DNA of 64,000 nucleotides, from assembly GCA_000415965.1 (NCBI GenBank), contig KE356560.1:2318983-2382982 (forward strand), read 5' to 3'. The position numbers and the translations under genes are program-made. Origin of the DNA: Haloquadratum walsbyi J07HQW1. GTDB lineage: Archaea; Halobacteriota; Halobacteria; Halobacteriales; Haloferacaceae. The notes under the pieces are model-generated. The model had not been told where the DNA came from. It made no database searches and saw nothing but the letters and a program-made list of their open reading frames with translations. Positions 19,694 through 28,365 of this stretch are shown piece by piece (position 1 is the first letter of the stretch; every line of letters begins with the position of its first letter).

Positions 19694-21034
19694 TTAATCA
19701 TCCTCTCTGATAATTGGCGTTTGAAACCGGTATCGACTCCGTTTCAGTGATAAACCGATGAGAATACCGCTTGTGAGTATAATTGAAATAACTGCGCCGA
19801 CTGACTGTGGCGACATCCAAGAAGGCAGAACAATTAACGCTGCATTGATGACTTTTGCTGGCAGGAGAGATCTGAGGAATTTCTTTATTTCAGTCACAAT
19901 CGATTGAACCCGTGAGGATTGTTCACTACGCTGTCCTTGTGAAATGAGATTAAGCGTTGCTGCCGAGGATCCACCACTACTCTCGTCCCCCGTCCCTAAT
20001 CGTTCAGCCTCGTAGTTTGACACACCGGTTATCTGCCAGACAATGTCGCCTGACTTGTTAATTTCAAGAATCCGACCTGAATTTGAATCCGCAATCAGTG
20101 TGTGGCCGTTTGGAAGTCTATCAGCATCACGTGGCCACTGCATCTCTGCATCCGACCACTGCCAACTTTGTTGCCAACTTCCATCTGTGCGTTGGTATTC
20201 AACGACTCGATTGTTTTGGGAATCTGCGACAATAATCGCTGGACCACCCTGCTCCTCTGGAATATAATCTGGATTATGCTGTTCATAAAGCGTTGTATAG
20301 TTATCTTCTGCACCCAGTGTCCAATCCTCAATCAACCCCTTACCAGGTCGGATGAATATGACCTGATCCTGATTTCGAAGACTCACCATAATTCGACCAT
20401 CAGCGAGCGCTTCGACATCGTTGAGATGAGTCCAATCAGATGGCCATGGTCCACCACCGTCAAGAGGATAATCGTCTTGTACGTGCCATTCATATACACG
20501 TTCTTCGGTCGTTGTATTGACAATAAACACCGAATCTCGATAGATATCAGCAACAACCAATCTATCAGGTCCAAGGCGGTCAACATCATGCCATCGATGA
20601 GGACCGCCAGTTCGCGGCACAATATGCGTATATTTCATCTCTGAGTGTCCTGTTGTTAGATTAATCCGCTGAACAAACTGACGAGTCGTATCCAAATCAA
20701 GATATTCAACGCCAACAACTTCGACCGTGTTTGAACCGTTTGAGACTGGGTCAACATCGTAATATCGATCAAATGTATCAGTATAATACAGCAGGCGCCC
20801 ATCGGGTGCAAATGCAATTAACCGATCGCCGGGATGGTCGCTAATGACAGTAACATTCTCATTCGGCTGAATGAGTTGCGTGCGCTCAGAGAATGGAAGT
20901 TGTGATTGCTGTTGTAATGTCGTGTCTGCTGTTTGTTCATTGGTTGACCCGCCAGCAAAGTCGAAATAAAGTACACCTGTAGAAAGTATGATAATAAAAA
21001 TACAAAAATATATGAAATATTGTTCTCGTGTCAC
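19694..21034 (-). CDS. arylsulfotransferase-family membrane-anchored beta-propeller protein
   Basis: This 446-residue protein has an N-terminal membrane segment (YFIYFCIFIIILSTGVLYFD), a large extracytoplasmic beta-propeller, and a C-terminal membrane segment (AVISIILTSGILIGLSL). The propeller shows repeated blades with the ASST-like core: HDVDRLGPDRLVVADIYRDS, HLNDVEALADGRIMVSLRNQ, IIVADSQNNRVVEYQR, and WPRDADRLPNGHTLIADSNS followed by GRILEINKSGDIVW. Arylsulfotransferases move sulfate between phenols, but many archaeal members lack proof of activity, and a binding or surface role is equally possible. Potential N-glycosylation sites (NLT, NTT, NYT) fit a surface protein. It has no operon partner. 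Confidence 0.75.
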   Translation of the reverse strand: MTREQYFIYFCIFIIILSTGVLYFDFAGGSTNEQTADTTLQQQSQLPFSERTQLIQPNENVTVISDHPGDRLIAFAPDGRLLYYTDTFDRYYDVDPVSNGSNTVEVVGVEYLDLDTTRQFVQRINLTTGHSEMKYTHIVPRTGGPHRWHDVDRLGPDRLVVADIYRDSVFIVNTTTEERVYEWHVQDDYPLDGGGPWPSDWTHLNDVEALADGRIMVSLRNQDQVIFIRPGKGLIEDWTLGAEDNYTTLYEQHNPDYIPEEQGGPAIIVADSQNNRVVEYQRTDGSWQQSWQWSDAEMQWPRDADRLPNGHTLIADSNSGRILEINKSGDIVWQITGVSNYEAERLGTGDESSGGSSAATLNLISQGQRSEQSSRVQSIVTEIKKFLRSLLPAKVINAALIVLPSWMSPQSVGAVISIILTSGILIGLSLKRSRYRFQTPIIREDD

Positions 21035-21099
21035 CGTATGAGTCCATGATTACTCAATATATAAAACTGCAATACTACAGTATGATTGATACAGTGCTG

Positions 21100-21769
21100 T
21101 CCACTATGACGACGAAGCCGATGAGTTCCACCTCCAGGCGGCGATGGAGCGGGAGATAGACGCGAGTGGTCCTGAGAAAGCCAAGGATTCGAAAGTTCTC
21201 GATGGACTGAAACATCAACGACTACATCGTCTACCTCAACAGGAGTGTTCATCGGCGATGCTGGCTCTTTGACTCACCAGCGTTGGGAGTTCGAGAAACA
21301 CCGTACCAGTCTCCAACAGACTGGGCTAAAAAAAGCTCACTGGACGTTCCGGCGTATCGGAGGCAAGTTCGGACGGTGGAGTGAGGACTATCTTCAGTAG
21401 TGTTCGAAAGAACTGGTTGTTGAAGCCCAGCGACACGGCTGTACGTATGTCGCTTCGCGGACTTGGAGCAGATACGAAAGCGTATCAGCGACGGCAAGAA
21501 GTTCCAATAGTGGGCGTTCAACGAACTCTAAAACCAGATCAAGTACAAGACCGACTCTGTCAGGATTGTAGTTGAGAAGGTAGAGCCACAGTGAACCTGC
21601 TTTTGGGCTTGACCCCGGAGGCAGTCGCCTTGACAATCTGTATACGAGTCAGCAGTGTTCGAAGTGTGATTGCACACTCAAAGAGAATCGTGACGGGCAA
21701 CACGCTGAGTGTCTGGATTGCTTGTATACGGTGAGTGCAGATTATAACGCCGTGGCTTCGCGACGGTGA
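21100..21769 (+). pseudogene. IS1341-type tnpB pseudogene
   Basis: Plus-strand frames contain most of a TnpB/OrfB body with stops and shifts: AAMEREIDASGPEKAKDSKV, NDYIVYLNRSVFIGDAGSLT, HRTSLQQTGLKKAHWTFRRI followed by GGKFGRWSEDYLQ, then stop, CSKELVVEAQRHGCTYVAS, the WAFNELQNQIKYKTDS segment, and the zinc ribbon QQCSKCDCTLKENRDGQHAE-CLDC. Residues TVSADYNAVA just before the final stop match the D-x-N-A end of the RuvC domain. The element is inactive and its ends are not recognisable. Confidence 0.75.
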
Positions 21770-21849
21770 AAATATTGCTTGAAAATGGCGGTGAAGCATT
21801 TGTGTATACACATCCCCGATTCAGATTGCTGAGGTTATCATCTCGGATC

Positions 21850-22311
21850 TCAGTGACTGTTGTCTGTGTCACTGGGATATATACTATCAGTGACTTCGGA
21901 TTTGTTTTTGCGACCACCCCAGAGTAATTTTTCAGGAAGTAATTGTACAGTCAGGGGCTCATTAATAGTTATTTGACACGATAATCGTGGATATCCAAAC
22001 CGAACCGCAAGGCGGTCATGCCAGTGGTTTGGGCTCGGTCCAGAGTCAGGGTGCGTGAGACCACTGACGTCGGGTGGACTCTGGGTGTCAGAGGTATTCT
22101 CCTGTTGATTATCATGGACACGCACTCGAACACCACAGGTCGCACAGAGACCCCGACCCCCACAGTTGAGCGTTTCACTCAGGCGTCCATACGGGGAGAA
22201 TCCATGATTACGGAGAGCATCGCGAAGGATTGTACCATTTCTGACAGTGATTTCGGTTCTGGTACCATCATGAAGAACGATTACCCGAATATTGTCGACA
22301 TCGTCTGACAT
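21850..22311 (-). CDS. 2Fe-2S ferredoxin domain protein
   Basis: This 153-residue protein has an adrenodoxin/plant-type 2Fe-2S fold: an N-terminal beta region (IRVIVLHDGTRTEITVRNGT), ILRDALRNHGFSPYGRLSET, then the cluster loop C50-GGRGL-C56-AT-C59 and the fourth Cys in RLSCQI about 50 residues on. A Thr/Ser/Pro-rich insertion lies between the third and fourth ligands, and the C-terminal tail is polar. It should carry electrons for an unidentified reductase or oxygenase. ATG 22311 is chosen over GTG 22317. The gene stands alone between a dead tnpB and a decayed region. Confidence 0.85.
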   Translation of the reverse strand: MSDDVDNIRVIVLHDGTRTEITVRNGTILRDALRNHGFSPYGRLSETLNCGGRGLCATCGVRVRVHDNQQENTSDTQSPPDVSGLTHPDSGPSPNHWHDRLAVRFGYPRLSCQITINEPLTVQLLPEKLLWGGRKNKSEVTDSIYPSDTDNSH

Positions 22312-22479
22312 AATCACCAGCAGACGGCTCTAGGCAAAAAACGTGTATCTATCAGCATAGCAGTTGTTGCTAATACGATTTCTTTATTCAGCAGCACCGC
22401 TGTAATTATCTCACCTGATTCTCCCTAGTTTTGATGTTGTATTGGTAGCTTGGTAGTTGTTACTTATGTGCGTCTTGAT

Positions 22480-23070
22480 ACTGTTCAGCGAGAGGCTTCA
22501 GCCGCAGTTCACCGAAGCCGTCTTGGGAGTAAGTGCCGACCCGTGTGGAGTCCGTTCTTCGCGGTCTCCACTGGACGGTCACCAAGGTACTTCATGACCT
22601 GTCCATGGTCCACCGTCTCCAACCAGAATACCTCACGCTGTTCGAGGATTTTCTTCTAGCGAAGCCGTGGTTCGTCGTGGTTTTCAACCCCACCACCACG
22701 GGACCGTCTGGCCGTTGACATCTGGATATTCGGTCTTCAACACAAACGGAGTCACCAACTCGATGAGGGACATCTCTGTGCCTTCGAGTCGCGAGTAATC
22801 CAGTTCGGGTTCGTTGAGGTCCACCATCTGCGTGTTCTTCAGCTTGACCTCGCCGTAACCGTAGCCGTAGTTGCGCTTGCCGCCAAACTAGAGATCCTCC
22901 AGCACATCCTCACCGAGCGGGAGTACTGCCGGGTGATCAGCGTGGAGATAGGCGTGGACGTACCACTTCGTCGTCTGCTGTTGCTTCGGCTGGTCTTCTC
23001 AACGACCCATGATGATATCGTGGGCGAGCGTTGGATGGTCGCCGTGGACGCGGAGATTGTATATCATAGG
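22480..23070 (-). pseudogene. decayed conserved hypothetical gene, probably foreign
   Basis: The minus strand shows fragments of one protein in shifting frames: EDQPKQQQTTKWYVHAYLHA, DHPAVLPLGEDVLEDL, FGGKRNYGYGYGEVKLKNTQ followed by MVDLNEPELDYSRLEGTEMS and LIELVTPFVLKTEYP, then VNGQTVPWWW. The strings are protein-like, but stops and shifts break them. The segment is richer in GC than its surroundings, which suggests arrival from a GC-rich haloarchaeon, plasmid or virus. I cannot name the family. Confidence 0.5.
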
Positions 23071-23163
23071 AATAATTACCATTCTTATCAACTGTTATAT
23101 TTTTTCATGTCAAGACTGAATCAGAACCAAGGAATGAGATCCTCACCCACATGGAACAGAGTA

Positions 23164-23643
23164 TCACTCGAGTCGTTGTTTTGTCGTCCGATGTCGACCA
23201 CGAAACATTGGTTCGAATCCGATAACACCAAATGTTGAGAGTATCTCTCCAATGGCTCCGCCTGGGAACTCATATTTTACTTCATCACGGAGAATCGTCG
23301 TTTTTCCATCAGCAAAAAATCGGTGTGTATGCACCCACGTCGAGAACGGACCACCACGCATTTCATCACGAAACATCGCGGTCCCATCGCCTGCTTCTCT
23401 GGCAGTGATTGCTGATGTCCATTGTTGTCGTGGCGTAATACCAAGTGGCTGCATCGACATTTCAATTGTTGACCCTGCAACGAGCACATCCGGGTTGGCA
23501 GTGCCATCAGGTCCCGTAACAGATTCTATGTCGAGATTCATCCAAGAAGGTGTCAATGCCTCTAGTCCTGATATCTGTGAATGAAACTCCCAGACTGACT
23601 CAAGTGACGCATCAATCCGGGTTTGCCGCGAGTACGTTGGCAT
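23164..23643 (-). CDS. SRPBCC (START/polyketide-cyclase-like) family protein
   Basis: This 159-residue protein has the hallmarks of the SRPBCC ligand-binding fold: YSRQTRIDASLESVWEFHSQ at the N-terminus, the PLGITPRQQWTSAITAREAG beta strands, FRDEMRGGPFSTWVHTHRFF, and ILRDEVKYEFPGGAIGEILS followed by the terminal helix MFRGRHRTTKQRLE. Such proteins bind small hydrophobic ligands; in haloarchaea the same subfamily is often annotated as cyclase/dehydrase or cell-division inhibitor-like. ATG 23643 is chosen over the longer ORF because the fold begins there. It follows the GH15 gene in the same direction after an 80-base gap, but a shared transcript is uncertain. Confidence 0.8.
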   Translation of the reverse strand: MPTYSRQTRIDASLESVWEFHSQISGLEALTPSWMNLDIESVTGPDGTANPDVLVAGSTIEMSMQPLGITPRQQWTSAITAREAGDGTAMFRDEMRGGPFSTWVHTHRFFADGKTTILRDEVKYEFPGGAIGEILSTFGVIGFEPMFRGRHRTTKQRLE

Positions 23644-23724
23644 ATATATTACATCCGCCTTCTCAGGAAAAAAGACGCGGGCAGACACAACGATGAATCT
23701 TCACGATTTTTGATAGTCGGGATT

Positions 23725-26700
23725 CTAAATACGGAACCGAGTCACAGATGTTCCGGCAGCCTCAAGATCGGTATCCGTCGCTGCGGCGACAAGAAGCTGG
23801 TTTTCTGCGTGTTCAGCTGGGAGCGCAAGTTCAAATGATTCGTCCTCAGAGTCTGGATGAATGATTGCCGTTTCTGTTCCCGTTTTTACCGCGATAATCG
23901 CCGCATCGGTTCGCCCGGATACAATCACATCATCACCAGCGAACCGAGTGCTTACCTGCAGGAGTGGTCCCTCTGGTCGGTCGGTTTCAACATATCTGTT
24001 CCGAACAACAGCAGGCATCTCGATCGGCTCACCAGCATCGATACCGTGTGCAAGTCGGACATACTGCGCCATCGACCATGCAAGTGGTGTTGCTGCGCCA
24101 GTGCCCTCGCCGAAAATCCAATTATACTCGGTCCCGTGCTCACGATCCCATACCTGCTCAGCTATCATTCGTCCGGAGTTCGCGAATCCAGCCATCGTTT
24201 CAAGAAGATTTTGCGGCGTAAGCTCACCGCTTTCGGTGCCATGCATCAATTCATATTCGCCACGCTCACCGGTAAAGATGGGCCACAATCGCCCTTTACC
24301 CTTCGATTCAACGGACCACGGGGCACCCTCATCTTCGACGGCGCGCTCGCCATATCCATCACCATTATATCGATAAAACGCTGGACCCTGCGGCGTATCA
24401 ACACGAATCGTGCTGTCGACCTCGGCAATCGAGTTACGAATTGTTTCATCGGTTGCAGGCTTAATTCCAAGCCGGACTAATTCAAGAAATCCAGCATCGA
24501 TAATTTCTCGCTCATCAAGCGTCGGTCCGTTATTCGCAAGCGTCCGGAGTTGTCCTGCATCTGGGTTCCCATCGCGGGTGACACGGACATAATATGGAGT
24601 GTTTGGGTGTCGGTCAGTCCCGGTATCCGTTGCGGTCCAGGTTTCGACATTTTGTGTCCACTCATCTGCAAGTGCCAGCCAAGTAAGTGCGTCTGCGGTG
24701 TGTCCCTCTTCGATAGCGATATCGCCTGCACAGGCTAACCCAGCGATTTCAGCTGCGATTGACGATGGTGAATAGCCCGATTCCTCTTCCCATCGCTCCT
24801 GCGCGGTTGGTGGTCCGTTGCGAGCAACATAATCCGCAGAGCGTTTGATATTCTGATACCCATATTCAACATTATCGAATGTGACGCCATGTTGACGGAG
24901 TGTCCACGCCATTACCTGTGGGAATGAGATATTATCCATCTGCTCACCACCCCACCGTGTCCGACCATTGAGGTAGGTGTTTTGTGGAATAAACCCACGG
25001 TCATCTTGTTGATATTGATAGATATACTGCAACGCTTCTGTTGCCGTGTCAACATCACCAACCGCATCAAAGACGGTAAACACCTGATAGAGATCTCGTG
25101 ACCACACGAAATTATATCCATATCCCTTTGCTTCATCAGCAGCAACAGCCTCACCCCATGGGACAGACGGTGAGGCAATCCCAGCGCCAAGGAATGTTTT
25201 ATCTTCGACAGCCCTGAGTGTCATCAGACTGACTCGGTACTGTGAGGCAAGCGTTGGGCTCTCTGCGACAGAATCTGGGAGCGGTTTATCAGCAAGAAAT
25301 GTGTTCCATGAATCAATATATGAACTGCGAACGGTTTCATATCCACGAGTCAACGCCCCCGCTGCCTCTCCAAGTGCACCAGCCGTATCAGCATCCTCAG
25401 CAAAGCCGAATGCAAGTGTCTCTGTCACTGCTGGACCGTTCCCAACTCGCCCAACGAGCACGACATTTTCATCATCAACCTCTGTAATTTGCTCTGGGAC
25501 CGTTCCTTTACTAAATAGCTTTGAGAGATATGCAGACCCAGCAACACTGACCGTCGCCCAGTCAAATCGACTTGTCGAGGTGATGGCGGCCGCAACACTA
25601 TATTCTTGCCCGTGCTCGTCGATAAGAAGTGGCTTTGTTTCACCAGTCTGATCATATGCCTCTGTATCGCGGGCGACGAGTTGGTATTGGTCACTCCCAA
25701 GTCGAATCCCACGGTCTGTTGCTCCTGAATTTGTCAGTGCTGTATTCGCAATCACATAGACTTCATACTCATTGTCGTCATGAGCGTTGAATGTGACGTT
25801 AGCGAGAAGCGCATCATGCGCTGGGTCACTCGCGTACTCAACGGTTAAATTCCACTGATGCCCACGCCCATCGCCTGTCTCTGTGATAACATGGCGGAAG
25901 AGCAATGATTCATCATCAATCGCCTCTGCACGTCGTTCGATTGTGTCCGTTTGATCATCTCGTCGTGTTTCGTTATGTGTCCGTGCTGTGTACTCACTAT
26001 CATCAGCAGCACTCGTGATGAGAAAATCAATCGTTCGAAAGTTCATTAAGTCGACACGCGGATACCGAAGTTCGGTCAGTGATCCCTCGGTGAGTGTAAA
26101 CCAAACACGTGATGAGTCAGATGCGGTATGATCAGCAACAGTCCCAACCCCGTACTTTTCACCGGTTGTCCATCGTGGTTGCCGACCAGGACCAGACGGC
26201 GCTGATTTGGGCGCAGGCAAGGCATCATGCTCCTCAAGAACAGCTGTTGAGTATAATCGAAGTGCGTGTGACCACCCTATCGGAGTTGCACTATCGATGT
26301 CTCCGTTATCGAACACCTGCTCAGCGAAGTATCCCATCTCAGATGTCAATGGTCCATCAGGACGAAGGATCTTATAGAGGTCTGTTGCCCATTCAAACAG
26401 CGTCTCCGCGACATCAGGTCGGTCGTGTGCTTCGAACAGTACTGCTGCCTCAGCCGCGGCGCTGGTTCCCCATCCAGTTGCAACCGACCACACTTTTTCA
26501 GTATCTTGATCCCCACTTCGCCAGGAGTCACCACTGAATCGAATGAGTCCAGCAACACTCTCGGTTTCTGAGCTTGTTCGATAGAGTGCACGCAGCGTTG
26601 TTTGAAGATGTAACTCGAGTCGATCAAGCCCTGTCTCATCAAGCCCAGTAAGTTTGTCATACTCGGTCAATGCTTTCACAAGCGCAAATGACCCAGAGTC

Positions 26701-28272
26701 AGCTCGAACGTCACGTTCACCATTAGTAAGTCTCAGTGCATACTGCTCATCGCGTTGACTCCACAACGCATCTAATCCCTGATAGACCGTCATTGCCTGG
26801 CCTGTTGCGTGTTTACACAATGATGGGTCGAGTGGTGTGTTTGCAACAGTTGCGTATGCCTCAAGGAATGTTGCAGCCGTATGAACGAATCGACCGACCA
26901 TATTTTCCCATGCATTTTGACATGGCTCCGGAAGCCCATCAGCTGCGAGTGAGTCATCAAGCGCCTCGACACCGTCAGCAATGGCTGATTGGATTCGTTC
27001 ACGCTCACTCTGAGTAAACACATCGCGGTGTTCATCAAGAACACTTGCAAGATAAGTGACCACACTTGCGGTTTGATCGGCTTGATATTCGGGTTTGTCA
27101 GAGTTTTCAACACGTGCATTTGCCCAGCCTGGAGCAAGTGATCCATCGACAGCCCACGCTCGGTGTGGCCACGACCCATCCGAGAGTTGCGTCTCACAGA
27201 AAAAGGCTGCAACAGTCCTCAGCTGTGATCGAACATCAATATCAAGCATCGACCCCGCATCTAGGAGATACCGCGATATTTCTGCTTCATCACGGAACCA
27301 GGTGTATCCATATCCACCAGAGTGCGCATAGAAGGGGTCAAACTCAGGACCAGCAATATGCGATCCAGCGGGTGCTTGCAGAAGCGATAGCGCTCGAAGG
27401 TCCGCACGAACGGTCTGCTGTCGCGGGATGTGATTTGACACGGAAATTTCTGCGCGTTCTCTCGCTGCTGTTCGAATATCATCCGCACTCTCATGTTCGA
27501 GCGCACAATTACGAAGATCAGCGAGTGCTTCCTCGCGAGAGACTTCCTGATGGTCTGATAATTGTGTGACGAGCGTTGTTTGGACAGCTCGACCATCACG
27601 CTCGAGTGGTGCTGAAACAACGATATCACTGCTGAGATGTGTATCCTCATACTGCTCAAGGACTGCCTCACGGGGGAATGTGAATGTCTCAGACGAGAGC
27701 ATCTCATCAAATCGCTCAGGAATTTGCCCTCGAACATCACTGAGACCGGTTGACGCAGTAATGTAATCGTGCTCATTGCGATGATATACCTCAACAGCGT
27801 GGGTATTCCCCGGACCCGCATCCTCATGAATAAGTCTCCCAACCCGCGTCTCACGACCTTCTGGGGCAAGTGTGACGAATGCGGTGAGGTGGGCGTCTGT
27901 TGGGATGGCTCCCTGTAATTCGACGTGTGTGAGATGTGCACGTCCGATTGTCAAATCAAATTGATGGATCGTGTATCCGCCAGCATCGAACTCGGTTTCA
28001 ACGAGACTTGTCTCTCGATAATAATGCTGACGGACAAGTTCAAGATCATCAAACCATCGTATATCGCCATCTGCCTCGATTGCAAACCGCGAACGGTCAA
28101 TACCATAAAGCCCAGAGAGCGCCGCAGAATAATCGCGAATTGCTCCGTCGCGACCGACGTGGACAAGCCGGTCTCCATGTCCCGAGAATGCACCAGCCGT
28201 CGTCGGGGACTCCTCAGGAAATTGCCGCGCGCGGTCGCGCTTGTATTCATTCAGCGCGGTCCGAAGTCTCAT
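23725..28272 (-). CDS. giant tandem glycoside hydrolase family 15 (glucoamylase-like) protein
   Basis: This 1515-residue protein contains two GH15 units in tandem. The first (about 1-680) has a beta-sandwich start (GDRLVHVGRDGAIRDYSAAL), then an alpha-toroid with GGYGYTWFRDEAE, FFCETQLSDGSWPHRAW, YQADQTASVVTYLASVL and GYFAEQVFDNGDIDSATPIG. The second (about 695-1400) has a glucodextranase-like N-domain (KYGVGTVADHTASDSSRVWF), then GYGYNFVWSRDLYQVF, WGGEQMDNISFPQVMAWTL, the TPYYVRVTRDGNPDAG loop and WIFGEGTGAATPLAWSMAQY; a further beta domain ends the protein. GH15 enzymes release glucose from alpha-glucans, or cut trehalose. No signal peptide is evident, so cytoplasmic glucan turnover is likely. 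The ATG at 28272 starts MRLRTALNEY. It is divergent from a GH13 gene. Confidence 0.9.
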   Translation of the reverse strand: MRLRTALNEYKRDRARQFPEESPTTAGAFSGHGDRLVHVGRDGAIRDYSAALSGLYGIDRSRFAIEADGDIRWFDDLELVRQHYYRETSLVETEFDAGGYTIHQFDLTIGRAHLTHVELQGAIPTDAHLTAFVTLAPEGRETRVGRLIHEDAGPGNTHAVEVYHRNEHDYITASTGLSDVRGQIPERFDEMLSSETFTFPREAVLEQYEDTHLSSDIVVSAPLERDGRAVQTTLVTQLSDHQEVSREEALADLRNCALEHESADDIRTAARERAEISVSNHIPRQQTVRADLRALSLLQAPAGSHIAGPEFDPFYAHSGGYGYTWFRDEAEISRYLLDAGSMLDIDVRSQLRTVAAFFCETQLSDGSWPHRAWAVDGSLAPGWANARVENSDKPEYQADQTASVVTYLASVLDEHRDVFTQSERERIQSAIADGVEALDDSLAADGLPEPCQNAWENMVGRFVHTAATFLEAYATVANTPLDPSLCKHATGQAMTVYQGLDALWSQRDEQYALRLTNGERDVRADSGSFALVKALTEYDKLTGLDETGLDRLELHLQTTLRALYRTSSETESVAGLIRFSGDSWRSGDQDTEKVWSVATGWGTSAAAEAAVLFEAHDRPDVAETLFEWATDLYKILRPDGPLTSEMGYFAEQVFDNGDIDSATPIGWSHALRLYSTAVLEEHDALPAPKSAPSGPGRQPRWTTGEKYGVGTVADHTASDSSRVWFTLTEGSLTELRYPRVDLMNFRTIDFLITSAADDSEYTARTHNETRRDDQTDTIERRAEAIDDESLLFRHVITETGDGRGHQWNLTVEYASDPAHDALLANVTFNAHDDNEYEVYVIANTALTNSGATDRGIRLGSDQYQLVARDTEAYDQTGETKPLLIDEHGQEYSVAAAITSTSRFDWATVSVAGSAYLSKLFSKGTVPEQITEVDDENVVLVGRVGNGPAVTETLAFGFAEDADTAGALGEAAGALTRGYETVRSSYIDSWNTFLADKPLPDSVAESPTLASQYRVSLMTLRAVEDKTFLGAGIASPSVPWGEAVAADEAKGYGYNFVWSRDLYQVFTVFDAVGDVDTATEALQYIYQYQQDDRGFIPQNTYLNGRTRWGGEQMDNISFPQVMAWTLRQHGVTFDNVEYGYQNIKRSADYVARNGPPTAQERWEEESGYSPSSIAAEIAGLACAGDIAIEEGHTADALTWLALADEWTQNVETWTATDTGTDRHPNTPYYVRVTRDGNPDAGQLRTLANNGPTLDEREIIDAGFLELVRLGIKPATDETIRNSIAEVDSTIRVDTPQGPAFYRYNGDGYGERAVEDEGAPWSVESKGKGRLWPIFTGERGEYELMHGTESGELTPQNLLETMAGFANSGRMIAEQVWDREHGTEYNWIFGEGTGAATPLAWSMAQYVRLAHGIDAGEPIEMPAVVRNRYVETDRPEGPLLQVSTRFAGDDVIVSGRTDAAIIAVKTGTETAIIHPDSEDESFELALPAEHAENQLLVAAATDTDLEAAGTSVTRFRI

Positions 28273-28365
28273 ACACACGAATGAGTGGATGCCAACATAA
28301 GTATTCGTAGGTCATAACAAGAATACAGAGTAAAGACAAAGACACTTGCCTGCGTTAGTGGGTAT
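28273..28365. promoter_or_regulatory. shared divergent promoter region of GH15 and GH13 genes
   Basis: Only 93 bases separate the two divergent carbohydrate genes, so both promoters must lie here or overlap the coding starts. The region is AT-rich (TAAGTATTCGTAGGTCATAA, CAAGAATACAGAGTAAAGAC). No clear operator palindrome is seen. Confidence 0.4.
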
